A program made the translations under genes and the position numbers. Below are positions 21,060-32,444 of a stretch of 64,000 nt of DNA, piece by piece; position 1 is the first letter of the stretch, and each line of letters opens with the position of its first letter. The notes beneath the pieces were generated by a model, which worked only from the letters and a program-made list of their open reading frames with translations, had not been told where the DNA came from and searched no databases. This DNA is from Incumbomyces delicatus (Eukaryota; Ascomycota; Eurotiomycetes; Chaetothyriales; Trichomeriaceae). Location of the stretch: assembly GCA_017655985.1 (NCBI GenBank), contig JACJVS010000005.1, positions 3,038,001-3,102,000 on the forward strand, in the 5' to 3' direction.

Positions 21060-22211
21060 CACTGGAAGCTGTATTGTCAAGGTCTATGGCAAGAATAAAA
21101 CTGCAAAATTCCGCGAATATAGACAATCGGATACTACATTTCACCAAGTCGTTTATTCGATGAGGTGGGAGTATAGGGCCGATAGCCCAAATATAGGTAC
21201 GTACAAATAGAGCAGAAATGACTGCACGAAGCCTGATCGAAATATTTTTGGGAAGGGGCCCTTGAAAGAGAGCAACCGTAAATGGGATAACGGCGGGGGC
21301 AGATTGGGACTCAATTTGTAGACCAAACTATTCCTCTCGTTTCTCAACCTGAGGAAGGCGTCTGGATTTAGGTCCCCCTTCTCAGCTGGAACTCGAAGAA
21401 GCTATCTATGTACATGAAAGTCAGAGAGCTGAGAAGAAAAAATCATTGATCAATCGTGAAAGGGCACCTGATTTCTGTTTGGAGGGCGGTCAGGAGCCGA
21501 AGAAAAGGTTGGCGGCTCATTAGCCACCCGACACTCGCCACAAAATTCCTGAATGTTGCTTTTCTGTATCGTTCAATTCATTGATTCATCTCTGCCGTTG
21601 GTGTTGTCCAAGGGAGAAGTATGCGTTTATCTGAGATAGACGTGGTTGTTTGGAATAATCCTGGCTCGTCCTGTCCCGCGACACATGAGGCGGAAGGTAC
21701 AAAGCCATCCATAACGTTCATCTCAGATGAACGCACTCAGACAGACAGACAGACATCAGCCCCAGTATACAACGTCAAGCATTAAGCTTCTTTTCCTTCC
21801 TTGTTGCGAGTGCATCGTGCCTCGCCTCTGACATATGTCTTCCGTCATACGGAGTATGACATCCAGTGGTCCCATCCCTAATCGCCAGCTATTGTGTGGC
21901 GCTAGCTGCTGCGCTTCGGGCAGTTATTCGAACTGCCAGGTTCGCCGACCATGGCATTTCTACGCGCCTGCCTGCGTGTCTCCTTCCTTGTCGGTGACGC
22001 CTCGCTGGATGGATGGTCAAGAATTCGAGCATCAGTATTTATTGCGGCGCTCGCTCTAGAATTTCTTCCTCGATGGTTTCCTTTTCCTTGGAAACCGAGA
22101 TGGGTAAACCGCTAACGGGCTTGGGGGTTTTGACCAATTCTGTGAGCTCTGGCCATGGCCTTGGCCTGAAGGTCGGCCTGTGGATTCCAATCAGAGTCGA
22201 AAATAATGACC

Positions 22212-23008
22212 GTGTCAGTAGTGCTGACACTGTCGAGTGCCGGCCAGTTGCGCAACTAGATTTGAAGTTGTTGCGTTGGGTTGCGCAACGCCAGTTCGTG
22301 AGTATATATATATATATATACTCACGTTAACGTCTGGCGACGCCAGCTTACCTCGCCGTCCTGGACGACGAAAGCGAGTCAATTTGTAGCCGGGAATACC
22401 CCCAGATTAAAGCATCCTCCGCTTTTGTTGTGCGCGCGGCAGCTGCGCAATAGAAAATCTCGTGTTGTGTTGCGCAACGTTGCGTTGTGCACTGGCCTGC
22501 GCTGGCCAGCAGTCAGGAGGGTTGATACCCAGACCACCAGCATGGGTGGACAAGAGGAAGCAGAAGTCGGTACCGCCTGGAGTGTGGAACCTGGACAAAA
22601 GATCAGCCGTCAGTTGATGCGAAGGGTACCGCAGACAATTACCATCTTGGTTTCACCACAACGCCACCGTAGGGGATGTGTGCTGAATGTAATCGCACAC
22701 CGACCCTCCTGTTGCTGTGTCAGTGTCTTGTGCATGTTCTGGTTTGTCATATCGTGTACCTTCGGCTCTGCTCTCTTGTCCACCAAATGCCTGCGTCGTA
22801 AGACGACGTCCTCGTCGTCCATACCCCATCTCCAATCCATGGGGTCGCCATCACCCCAATTATCCTTTATTCCCCCCAAAACAACACTCCACCGTTGGTA
22901 TTCCATCGTGCCAGAACCTGACATTTCTCCTCCTCGCCAGCGGCCAGGGGTGGTGGGCTGCGCAGCACATCAAGATACGGTGCTATGTTGTATTGCTGCG
23001 CAGCAATA
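22212..23008. repeat. Cluster of palindromes / hairpins
   Basis: Within 800 bp lie a stem-loop GTGTCAG-(5 bp)-CTGACAC at 22212-22230, three copies of GTTGCGCAAC at 22247-22256, 22280-22289 and 22469-22478, and a 30-bp perfect palindrome with a TA-repeat core (CGTGAGTATA at its left end) at 22297-22326. GCTGCGCAGC occurs at 22957-22966 and the 18-bp perfect palindrome TATTGCTGCGCAGCAATA at 22991-23008. GCCAG at 22290-22294 and CTGGC at 22334-22338 can extend the 30-bp stem outward, with mismatches. Confidence 0.85.
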
Positions 23009-23590
23009 AACTGGAGCCCCTGGCGTTCTTTGGAGGGAGGTAGCTTGTTTTGAATATTATATATATATCGCTCGTCTTGACCGTCCCGGTACTCAGGATT
23101 GATCTTTGTACATTCGCCAGCCTAGTATTTAATATGTCAGCACGAATACCCCCACTATTAGATATACGCACCGTGATCACTTTTGATCTGGCGGCGATGG
23201 GCCCATCAATGGGGGCACCGCCGGGGTGAGCTCCTCGCTCGCTTTCAAGAGGAGGGAGGAGGATGGGGGTTTGTCGATATCAAGCTGATACCGCCTGGCG
23301 GTCTCTGGAATAGCGACATCCAGCGATTGATTCTGTTCCCGCAACTTGAATCAGTACGCAACAATCATGCGGCTGATTCATACCGTCCGCGGCACCTTGA
23401 CAATCAAATATGATTGAAGGTCGCCTGCCTGGCAGGAATAATAAATGATAGAAGCCACTTACCAAGCCATCAAACCCTCAACCCCCGAGCACAGTGTAGA
23501 CCACCAGCGTGCCTGTGGGTCGGCTGATGCTGGTGACAATCGCCAGCCACCCTTGAAAACGTCTCGATGACGAACGGAATACGAGAAGAA

Positions 23591-23591
<1 letters not shown>

Positions 23592-23621
<30 letters not shown>

Positions 23622-23642
23622 AAGGAGGAGGAGGAGGAGGAA
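23592..23642. repeat. GAA / GGA trinucleotide microsatellite
   Basis: A run of AAG triplets grades into GGA triplets, about 50 bp in all. It creates a misleading poly-Ser frame on the minus strand, which is not a gene. Confidence 0.9.
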
Positions 23643-24249
23643 ACAGAACCTTTAGAGCGGATGAAGTGTTTGTAATCCGTTCACTTGGATTTGTGAGTAA
23701 TAGTGGGGCTATTGGTGAACGAAATTGGCTTTTGAATCCTTTCACTCTGGGTTTTGCAGAACTCTCTCTGCACCTGCCGTCACGAGTTTCCTGCCACCCG
23801 GCTTTACCAGTATCCAAACAAGACGTGCTGGTCAAGTATTATATTAGCCTTTGTTGCTGATGCTGATTCAATGTCTGTCCGACGGTCATAACCGTCTTTG
23901 TCCGAACAATGCTCGAAAATAGATTGAGGAGTTGTAATAGTAGCAATAGGGGGAATGATAATGCCTGTTCTTCACCGGAATAGCTCACTGCCATCCCGCG
24001 TAGCATGTCCCCCCGTGAATAGCCTGTGGCACTTGGTGTCACTATCATCCCTGATCGAATGCGGTAGCTTTGATTGTGCCCCTTCACTCGTAGCGTTCGT
24101 AGAAGTAGTTTCCAAAGGTTTCCGCTTTTTGCAAAGGAAGCGAACTGATCGTATTTGCGTAAAACGAGTCTCTCCGATCCAATTTTCAAATCATCAACAG
24201 ATTATCCAGCAATTCCTCCTCCGTTTCGAGCTTTTTTGATATCAAAAAA

Positions 24250-24810
24250 ATGGCCTCGACAGACCCAACAGCACCATTGGGCAGAGCACCACCGCAACCA
24301 CCACCAGACGCGCCAATTTACTTCACGGCGTACATATACCACCCGGTCGAACTCATCCACACACCGGAAAACTACCCTCGTCAACAAATCTCTCTTTACC
24401 GCAACCCCTTCTACACTCCTCCCCCCTCATCCTCGACTTCTTCCGGCCGGCCATTCCCCAATATCTTCAACCCCGCCGACCCACACCGTATCGTGTACAC
24501 GTTCTTTGAGGAGCGTGTACAGCAGAAACTGCAGGAGATCTTTGGCTGGGCCCTGGAGCAGATGGAGGAGGCGTGCCGGAGCCAGTATGAGGTGCGGAAA
24601 CGTTACCGGCGGCTGGGGCTGATAGTGTCTGGTGGGGAAGGCATCATGAGGAGGGTGATGGGGGTGGATGTGATGGGGACGGTGGGAAGGGATGGCGAGA
24701 TTCTTGCCACTTGGTTCGAGTGGGTGGAGCAATTGGTTTGGGAGGACGACGAAGAACCCGAAGAGAGGGTTGATAGGACGCAAGTATTGAAGCGTTCGTA
24801 CTCCGCGTGA
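24250..24810 (+). CDS. Small hypothetical protein, conserved-looking but unrecognised
   Basis: 186 residues from an ATG in the context AAAAATGGCC, ending with KRSYSA. The N-terminus is Pro-rich (PLGRAPPQPPPDAP), followed by a YFTAYIYHPVELIHTPEN segment and a Ser/Pro linker. The centre is helical (RIVYTFFEERVQQKLQEIF then ALEQMEEACRSQYEVRKRY), and the end is acidic. There are no transmembrane helices, signal peptide or catalytic motif. Codon use and the ordered helical core argue for a real protein. It is preceded by a large gap and followed 257 bp later by the minus-strand protease stop. Function unknown. Confidence 0.55.
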   Translation: MASTDPTAPLGRAPPQPPPDAPIYFTAYIYHPVELIHTPENYPRQQISLYRNPFYTPPPSSSTSSGRPFPNIFNPADPHRIVYTFFEERVQQKLQEIFGWALEQMEEACRSQYEVRKRYRRLGLIVSGGEGIMRRVMGVDVMGTVGRDGEILATWFEWVEQLVWEDDEEPEERVDRTQVLKRSYSA

Positions 24811-25067
24811 GTGGCAGCACCAAGTAGTGAGAAGACAGGAGAACTTGGGTTGTTTTGCCGTGATTTGGACTGTTCCATTGCTTCAGGGGTTGCGCCGTCT
24901 GCTGTCCGTTGTAAGCTTCAAATCTGCACTCCAAAGCCCAGACGTTGAGCGAATTCTTCGTATTAACGGTCTAGGGGACTATTCAGGGGTAAGCGTGCTT
25001 GTGATGACTTGAAGGTGTAAAGCCGGGCAGCGAGAACATCTACAGCTTGGTCAGTGACTGTTATCGC

Positions 25068-26325
25068 TCACGGGAATACCAGGGACAGCCCTCCTACCTC
25101 GAATATACTCTCAGCACTACACCCCCAGCCTCTTTCCCCTTCAACCCGGTTATCCATACGTCTTCCGCTCGTCATTCCGACAACAGCACCAGTCTCGGCG
25201 TGCACCAGCGGTCCTCCCGATGAGCCTGAGGTCGGCAGTATCGAGGTGAGAATGTGCGGTAGCACGTTGGATATACCAGCCTGTATCACAGGAATCAGCA
25301 CGGAAGCATCGAAACTACTCGTGGGGATATATACTTCTACCTTCAGACCCGTGTAGCTACGATACCCAAGCATAACGCCTGCCCCCCAACGTCTCCAAGC
25401 ATGACCATTCAGCCATGCCTGAGGTTCCTCGATCGCTGTAGGGTCAGCTCTAAGCAGCGGCCTTTTGGTGCGGGATATTGACCGCTGAATTGGGGACGGG
25501 GCAGAAGAACCGAAAAGGTGCGTAAGAACAGGCGTTGCGTGGTACACGGGGAAAGGGCTTAATGGCAACGAGCGAAGCCGGGGCGATGGCTCGAGGGATT
25601 GAACCTCAAGCGCAATGACATCTGACCGGGGCATGGACGATAGCAACCTCGTAACCACCCGTGCCTGCCCGGAAGCAGAGATTATGAACGAGTAAGAGCA
25701 TCTGGTTGATCTACCACCGTGAGAAACGTTGCTGCTCTGAAGGTACCTGTGAATCTGCACTTTACGGTAAGAACTTGTGCATGTTTATACGTGCTTCGTA
25801 AGGTACACCTACCTCCTCAAGTGTATGAGCGCAGGTCACGACGGTGTCGCCTTGGTGCTCGTCATTTATGCTTGCATTGACGACGAACCCCGAACACACT
25901 GCGGTCTTCACCAGCCTCGCAGTCGCAGCGTCGAGCTCGGCATGCACAACTAAAACTAGACCATCTCCTTGGGGCGAGTCCGGATTGATATGGCGGACAT
26001 CAGCTCTGTCCAAGGGGTGAGGACGTTCTTCGTAAGGCACTATGCGATCGATCACTGTTCCTGCTTCATTCCGATACTGCTGGTAGAGATCGCGAAGAGA
26101 AACACCTCGCTGACCAGAAACCCTGCGAGCGAGGCTATCGAGGTACTGATCGAATTCGTCTCGCAGGGTGATTTGGTGCACTTCCTCATGCAGCTCCGAC
26201 CCCGGGAGAGTGGCTTTATGGCGGATGAACACGCACCCTGGTTGAGCCTTTGTAAAACAGGCTGTCGTTGCTGAAAGCCCTACACAACGCGAGGAAAAGC
26301 TACGTGTATGCAAAAGCAAAAGCAT
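25068..26325 (-). CDS. Trypsin-fold serine protease (HtrA/DegP-like), possibly mitochondrial
   Basis: Two exons, 25813-26325 and 25068-25754, joined by a 58-bp intron (GTAGGT..GTGCAG, phase 0), give 399 residues. An alternative acceptor 24 bp further on would also stay in frame. The catalytic triad is visible: His167 in VTCAHTLEE, Asp216 in RSDVIALEV and Ser350 in TSGSSGGPLV. The last is the GxSGG block, followed by GAVVGMTSG, as in chymotrypsin-fold proteases. The N-terminus (MLLLLHTRSFSSRCVG) is basic, hydroxylated and lacks acidic residues, which suits a mitochondrial targeting peptide; a signal peptide is the alternative. No PDZ domain follows, so it is shorter than a typical HtrA. The first true ATG is at 26325; codons upstream use TTG. 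Confidence 0.8.
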
Positions 26326-26908
26326 CACACGGCGCGACAAAGGAGCGAGCTAGGTTTAGGCTCAATTCTGCTTGCGATATACGAAGTACCTGGCTCTTTG
26401 ACACCAGAGTGGCGACTCGACGGAAGCAGCTTAGCGATTAACAACAGCTCTGCTTTCTGGAATAATGACGTTTTGCCCCTCGGCAGGAACATTGACAGCT
26501 ACTTCTCCAGCGTGGCAAAAGCCAGACTTGACTCGTTGTACCTTGCGACTCAAGGGGACGCCATAACTCCATCACGTACGGGAGCTTACAACCTCCAGTG
26601 GGCTATCCTCTACACATTGCGAATCTCACATTCTTGAGCAAAAAGTCCGAGCGCATCAACTCGCGCACCACCAAAACATGATTTTTTGAAAATCCACTTT
26701 TTCGCGAAGCTCTCCGTTTCGACGCAAACTTTGAACGTCATCACATCCCTTATCTCAACTATCGAAAAACCCATCTTATCACCAACGTACCTAGGTAGAT
26801 AAATGCACCTGCGAAAATGATACAGATCTCAATCCGTCTCGTCTTGCTCTCGGCTCAGACTATTCCGACTCGACTGAACCAGCGCACCTTCCAGGACTGC
26901 TAACCCCC
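26326..26908. other. Divergent intergenic region, 0.58 kb
   Basis: 5' region shared by the minus-strand protease and the plus-strand TDT transporter. It contains a run of short open frames without recognisable protein content. Both promoters should lie here. No specific site was identified. Confidence 0.6.
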
Positions 26909-28236
26909 ATGACGCAATTTCCCAAGCCTGGTGGCGAGGACGTAAGAGATCAATCCAGCTCAAGCGACGTTGAAAAGAACAAAAACAAAAATGAACCTCC
27001 GCTCCGTCGAAGCGCCTGGCGCGCACTGGTTCAGGACTTTAGTCCCTTCTGGTATATATCTATCTATGCGCCACCGGGCAAAAGGAACGTTTGTAGATAC
27101 CCCGACCAGCTGACGACCGCGGCAGGTTCACATGGTGCATGAACGCCGGTGTCCTCGCCATCCTCACGCACCAATGCCCCTACCAATTCCCAGGCCTGTC
27201 CATCATCAGCACGATCTTCTACGTCTTCGACCTCGTACTCTTCGTCCTTTCCTCGCTTGTGTTTGGCATCCGCTTCATGGTCTTCCGCTCGCAGGCGTAT
27301 TATGAAATCACGGCCGAACAAAGCGAGTTAATGCTGGTTGCTTGCTGGCCGATCGCGTGGATGACCCTTACAAGTCTGACGTCTCTTATTTGCTCGAATG
27401 CCTACTGGGGAGGACATGCATTCACGATCTTGGCCTACGTGATGTGGTGGATCGCCGTGCCATGGAGTCTGGTCGTTCTGTTCTGGGTATTTGCGACGCT
27501 AATTCGACAGCACAAGGCGACTGAGCAGCGGCTCCCAATGATAGTTATCATCCCGGCTGTCAGCGTCAGCACGGCCGCAGTGACCGGCGGGCTCGTCGTA
27601 AGCATGAGTGAGGACGTGAGCGCCCGCCTTGCGGTGCCCACGATCATCGTGAGCTTCATGATGGTGGGGATCGGGATCCTCCTCGGCCTGATACTGAGCA
27701 CGTACCTCTTCTACGTCCTCCTTGCGCAGGGCTGGCCCGCCCCACCCCAGACAGCCAGCATCTTCATCTTCGTCGGACCGATGGGCCAGAGCGCAGCCGC
27801 CCTGCAACAACTCGGATCCGCAGCCTACACGTACGGGAAATTCGGCGGCTACAACAAAGGCACCTTCCTCACCGCCGAGGCCGCTGCTCCCCTCGACGCA
27901 GCCTGCATACTCATCGCGCTGATCCTGACCGGGCTCGGAATCGTCTGGTCCGGTCTGGCCGCGTGGATCATGGTCGAACGCGCCATGTCACGGCAGCTCA
28001 AATGGACACCGGGCTGGAACACCATCATCTTCCCCATGGGAACACTGACGACAAGCATGAGCTTGTTCGCAGTAGCCATGGATTCGCCCGCGTTTAGGGT
28101 AGTCACTGCCGGACTGATCATCATCCTTGTGGCGTTGTTCCTGGTAAATCTAGCCTTGACGGGCCGCAGAATCAGCAATGGCAAGCTGTTGGTTGTTAGA
28201 GAAGACTGGCGCGTGCAGAAAGAGCGGCTACAATGA
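26909..28236 (+). CDS. TDT-family transporter (sulfite efflux / malate permease type)
   Basis: Two exons, 26909-27051 and 27126-28236, with a 74-bp intron (GTATAT..GCAG). The splice restores the family signature SPFWFTWCMNAGVLAILTH; the join is TG|G within the Trp codon. The protein is 417 residues: a polar N-terminus (about 1-45), then about ten hydrophobic segments, for example IISTIFYVFDLVLFVLSSLV, AFTILAYVMWWIAVPWSLV and MMVGIGILLGLILSTYLFYV. The family covers Ssu1-type sulfite efflux pumps and Mae1-type dicarboxylate permeases in the plasma membrane. Which of the two this is cannot be decided from sequence alone; the GPMGQSAAALQQLG block is of the Ssu1/TDT type. A basic C-terminal tail (VREDWRVQKERLQ) follows. 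Confidence 0.87.
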
Positions 28237-28838
28237 TGATAAATATAGAATCTTTAACACTTCCAAATTAGGAACCGGCGGCTCTTCTCCTTTGAGTCTC
28301 TTGTATTCGTTGCGCAGTCGCTCCAAATATTGCCAGTGCCTGGCGGACCTCATTGAAGTCCTTGACGTTGATGACGGCATAGGCGATCGCCATTCACAAT
28401 GTTTTCTTACCTGCCTGTCCGCCATTGGGTTGAGGCCATCTGTCCGACGGTCTCGGCACTGGGGTCGTGAATACGTGAGAGCGGGCGAAAGACATAAGCG
28501 ACTTTGCGCCTCAATCAGCCAGCAAGCCAGGAACATTCTTTGGAAGAGGTAATTGGATCTGTAACCGTGAGGAGAGTGTCTGAGTTTGGAAAAGGGTCAA
28601 AGAGTAGCAAAGTTCCGGGGGGTTCTTGTACTACAAACCGCAACCCAACAGCAAGGAGATCCAGAAAAGCGGCCTCAGGAACGTGTCCCGCTACGACGCG
28701 CTTCACTACTAGTTGCTAGGGCCTGACGGCTGAAGTTGCGACCGAGAGAAACGTTTCTTGAGACCTGTTCAGGTTTTTCATCCATCCCTATTACCAGGAT
28801 AATTTGCAGCGTTGTCCTTGAATCTCCATGTCTTTTCT
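28237..28838. other. Convergent intergenic region, 0.6 kb
   Basis: 3' flanks of the plus-strand transporter and the minus-strand calpain gene. Nothing gene-like was seen; terminator or polyadenylation signals were not resolved. Confidence 0.6.
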
Positions 28839-31635
28839 TCACGATCTTTCTGCAGTTACTTCGGTGTTCTCCGCTTCTTTGTCATTGGAATCCGCCTTTG
28901 CCTGCTCAGCAGTCTTTTCCAGAATTTCTTTGACGGTTTCGTCAGCCGGCTGCTCCACAGATGTTTCTTTCTTCGCCTCCTGATGCTCATTCGCTGGCGG
29001 CTGCGAATCTTCAACAGGTTTCGCTGTCTCGGCAGGTTGTGTCCCGTCTACCGTCGTCTGCTTCTTCTCCTCGTCACCACCCGCGCCTGGCTCTGCGTTT
29101 GCCTCGGCGTTTTTCTCTGCTTCATCTTGTGGAGCCTTGGTAATCGCATCCCTGTCGGGTGCGGGGGTTTTGACATCCTCGGGATCGGCTGGTTTCGGTG
29201 GCCACATAACGCCTACAGCCAGGTCCGCCAGTTTCGAGTACACGCGTAGTCCGACTACGCAAGAGGCGTTCCATGGCTGCTTTTCGTCTCCTTCATCGTC
29301 CGAGTCGGAGTCGGTGTCGGAGTCCGAGTCCGAGTCAGAAGTTTCCTTCTGTTGGACGATTATGACAGGAAGCGGGTTTGGGAGGGGTGCAGATAAGGCT
29401 TCAGGAGCGATTTGCTGTTTGTCCGGGTCAGTTTTAGACGTGGAGACGTTTGCCTCCGACGTGTCGGTCTGGGTGCTTTCGTCACTCTTCTGAGTGCCTG
29501 CACCAGCCTTTTGGGTGTCGTCAATTGTTCCATCCGACGCTGTAGTGTCTCCTGGTTCGGGCTGTCCTTTTTGATGGGCAAGATCGTAGAGACGACCAAG
29601 GGTTGTGACTTTGCTCTTTCGCCGGGGCAAGTTGGATTTTAGGACCTCTTCTGGGCTCTGGCGCTCGTAATCGACAGCCTCAATTTTCACCAACACAGTG
29701 TACTTTCCTTTGGTCAGGAAAAGCTCGACATTGGTTGACCTATCCAGTTCGTAGTTGGCCCGACTACGAGCAATGTATTCGTCTTCGTTGTCAGCCCGGC
29801 TGATGCGGAATTGCAGGCGGTAGTCATAGCGGCCTTCGAGACCGGAGAAGTAGCGCCAGTCCAGCTGGGATAGAACGATGACAGTCTCTGTGTCTTCAGG
29901 GATATCGATGGTGAACTTGGTCTGCTGGTAGTCGAGGTTGTTGAAGGGAACCTGCATGGAGGCCCACCTTTGGGCGGTATACCACGACTCGTCAAAGATG
30001 CGCGTGCGGTCAAGATGCTTGAAGTGAGCCAAAAAGTCTTTGTAACTCATCCAGAATAGGCCATCGTCACCAAACTTGTGGCCGAGGCGTGAGAGCCAGT
30101 CGGCAGTCCATTGTGGAGAGCCGTCACTCCATGCACCGTCCCATTCTGATTCACCCCAGGGATTGCGCACCTTGACCAGGCGCTGCCCAAAGCCTTCGTA
30201 GGTGTCCAAGACGGCATAAGCGTGACGGTCGATAACGCCTTTGCGACGCTGTTTGCGCATCCTGGCCACATACTGATTATCTTCGTTGTAGCCGAACCAT
30301 TCACGGTAAACGGCATCACTGGCATCAAACAAAAAGTCGGTTCCGATCTTGCGCAGCTCGTTGGTCCAGAAATTTTCTTTTGAGAGGATATTCGTGCTAT
30401 AAATTTCGGTGGTGACACCGCCGGTGAGATCTTCGATGGCCTCGCCGGTCTGACCACCTCGCAGAGCATCATAGCCACCGTGGGCCTTGGCCATGGCTTT
30501 CTCCAGGAGGGGGACCCAGGTTTCGTTGTCGTCTCGGCACTTTGCGAAGTAGAGTGCCTTGGAGCCGCTCTGGAATATCTCCTTATACTTGGATTCCTGT
30601 TCTTTGCCCCAGGAAGCAAGCACGTTGTCGATACCTTCATCGAAGGCCGGGGAAGCTAAGTAGAGCTTGTCGTCGATGATTGTCGGATGCCATTCACCGT
30701 CTGTGGGGAGTTAGCAAGGGGTGTAGCGACTACGACTGGTATCACCTCGGAAAAAGACAAAGCCATAGACACCTACGTCTTGATGTTGAACAACACAGAC
30801 TTTGCGAACCATTTCTTCGTTTGTAGCCAGAATTGAAAAGGCAGACATCAGCCAGCAGTCACCAATAGAGCCTTGAATGATGTCGTCAAAGTCAGCACCA
30901 TCGGAGAAGAATTTGGGATTATCGAACAAATCCTGCGGCATGTCAGTAGACGAGGACGAATGGGCCGGTAATTAGGTGGTGTTGGGCAGGGCGGCATACA
31001 GTCACTCGTTTCACGTCATAAGGATGGTCGGTGTCTTCCTCGTCCTGGACGAGTCCATCAATACAGTCTCGTCGTCTAGTAACCTTGAGGTCTCGCTCCA
31101 GGTCAAAGTGGACGTCGGTGTACTTTTGGTTCAGAGCTACGCACTCTGCCACGATCATTTGGACAGCATGCTCGCACTGACTTCTTGCTTCCTTGTAGGA
31201 CTCGGCCGCATTCTGTGATTTGCGAGGTTTCGTTGGAAGGCCGGTCGAGGCCGGGACTGGGTCGGGGAGGATTTTGGTGACTTTGCCCAGGTATTCCGGC
31301 TTGAACTTCTCCCATAGGGATTCGATACTCTTTTGTGGGTGTTCCTTGCGCTTCTTTCTCTTCTTCTTTTTCGTTCCGTCTGTGTCGCCATCCTGGCTCG
31401 CGCGTGGTCCCTTGTCTTCCCCTTCGGCTTCTCCTTTCTCTTCCGGTGCCGCTTCTTTCTTGTCGTCGTCGGCCTGGTCTTCCCCACGATCACCGACTCG
31501 GACACCGTTCCTGACCCGTACTCGTGGGCGTGCACGCGGCTCTGCGGCCAGACCTGGTTGAGGAACTCCCGCGCCAGAGGAGTGGAGTTGTCGGCGCCCT
31601 GCAGATGCAGTCGAACGGAACTCAGCCGTTGACAT
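28839..31635 (-). CDS. Calpain-like cysteine protease (family C2) with long acidic tail
   Basis: Three exons: 31000-31635, 30746-30932 and 28839-30700. The introns of 67 bp (CTGAC branch) and 45 bp (TGCTAAC branch) are in phase 0 and phase 1, and the protein has 894 residues. The triad is present: Cys238 in QGSIGDCWLMSA, His435 in DRHAYAVLD and Asn455 in VRNPWGESEW, all classic calpain motifs. The second splice restores the family text FFRDGEWHPTIIDDKLY. After the protease core (about 200-490) comes a C2-like calpain III region (about 510-630), then a Ser/Asp- and Glu/Lys-rich tail with an SDSDSDTDSDSDDEGDE block. The N-terminal 120 residues are basic and low-complexity. Calcium dependence and partners cannot be inferred from sequence. 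It is not the PalB/Rim13 type, since the MIT region and spacing differ. Confidence 0.88.
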
Positions 31636-32444
31636 AGTGAGCTTCGTGAATCGTCACTATGGTCAGTGTTGAGCGGCAACAACAGCAGAGTGGAAAGATT
31701 GAGCCAAGACAGAGGAAGAGAGAGATCATGGATTTATATTCAGCTGATGCATGGATCATTTGTCACAGATTCAGCTGGGTTAGCAATGTCTCCATCGTCC
31801 TACCGAGTACCACACCAAGGAATTAGCATGTACTTTGTAGGAGGTAGTACACGCTCCCGGGCTGTAGAACAACAACTAGGCCGACACCAACGTCTGCTAC
31901 TCGACCGAACCTGGCAACAGGTTCCCCAGACCGGTGACAGGGTGTGGTGTGGTAAGTCGCAGGCTAATAAACGAAGGGGAGTCTTTATTGGAACGAGGCC
32001 TATTTTGGGCATGGACATGGGCAAGAGCACTGGCATCATTGGGTCTGCCGATCCGTTTTCAGTGTCAGCATTTGCAACAGGCCATGATCCGGAGTAAATG
32101 TACGGCTGAATTTCGTCTCTCCCACTTCGTGATTCGCGGGAAGATGCTCGTAGGGTGGCACGCACCAATGAATCGAACAGCAGGCGTGAGAATTTAGGCT
32201 CGTGGTCGACGGTTTCAGGCCAAGTGGCGGAGGCGCTGCGGGTCTTCCGCAACCGCTATTGCGCCTTTGGCACTCCCTGGCTAGGCCTAGAACAGCTCCG
32301 TCGGGAAGACTATGACCTTGACTAGCAGTTTTTGAGAGCCGCGTGGGCTTCGTTACGGGCAGAGGTCAGCTTATAGCGAGCTTCCCGAAGGAGTAGCTAT
32401 CTGTTCTGTTGTTTCCGGGTAATGCTATTGGAATTTTGGGTCGG
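31636..32444. other. Intergenic, 0.8 kb
   Basis: 5' flank of the calpain gene and 3' flank of the enoyl-CoA hydratase-family gene. A 150-codon minus-strand frame (31800-32252) has no recognised features. No gene is supported. Confidence 0.55.

Larger units (their letters stand above)
21060..24249. other. 3.2 kb gap without a supported gene; palindromes and simple repeats
   Basis: No frame in this interval shows a family signature. It holds an (ACAG)n run near 21740, a cluster of hairpin-forming palindromes (22212-23008), and a GAA/GGA microsatellite at 23592-23642. Longer frames here (for example 22425-23009) are Arg/Cys/Ser-rich and unlike genuine proteins. The interval could be a decayed repeat or non-coding transcript region. 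Confidence 0.55.

Noticed and set aside
23470..23835. 121-codon poly-Ser frame on the minus strand
   Set aside because: Produced by the GAA/GGA microsatellite at 23592-23642.
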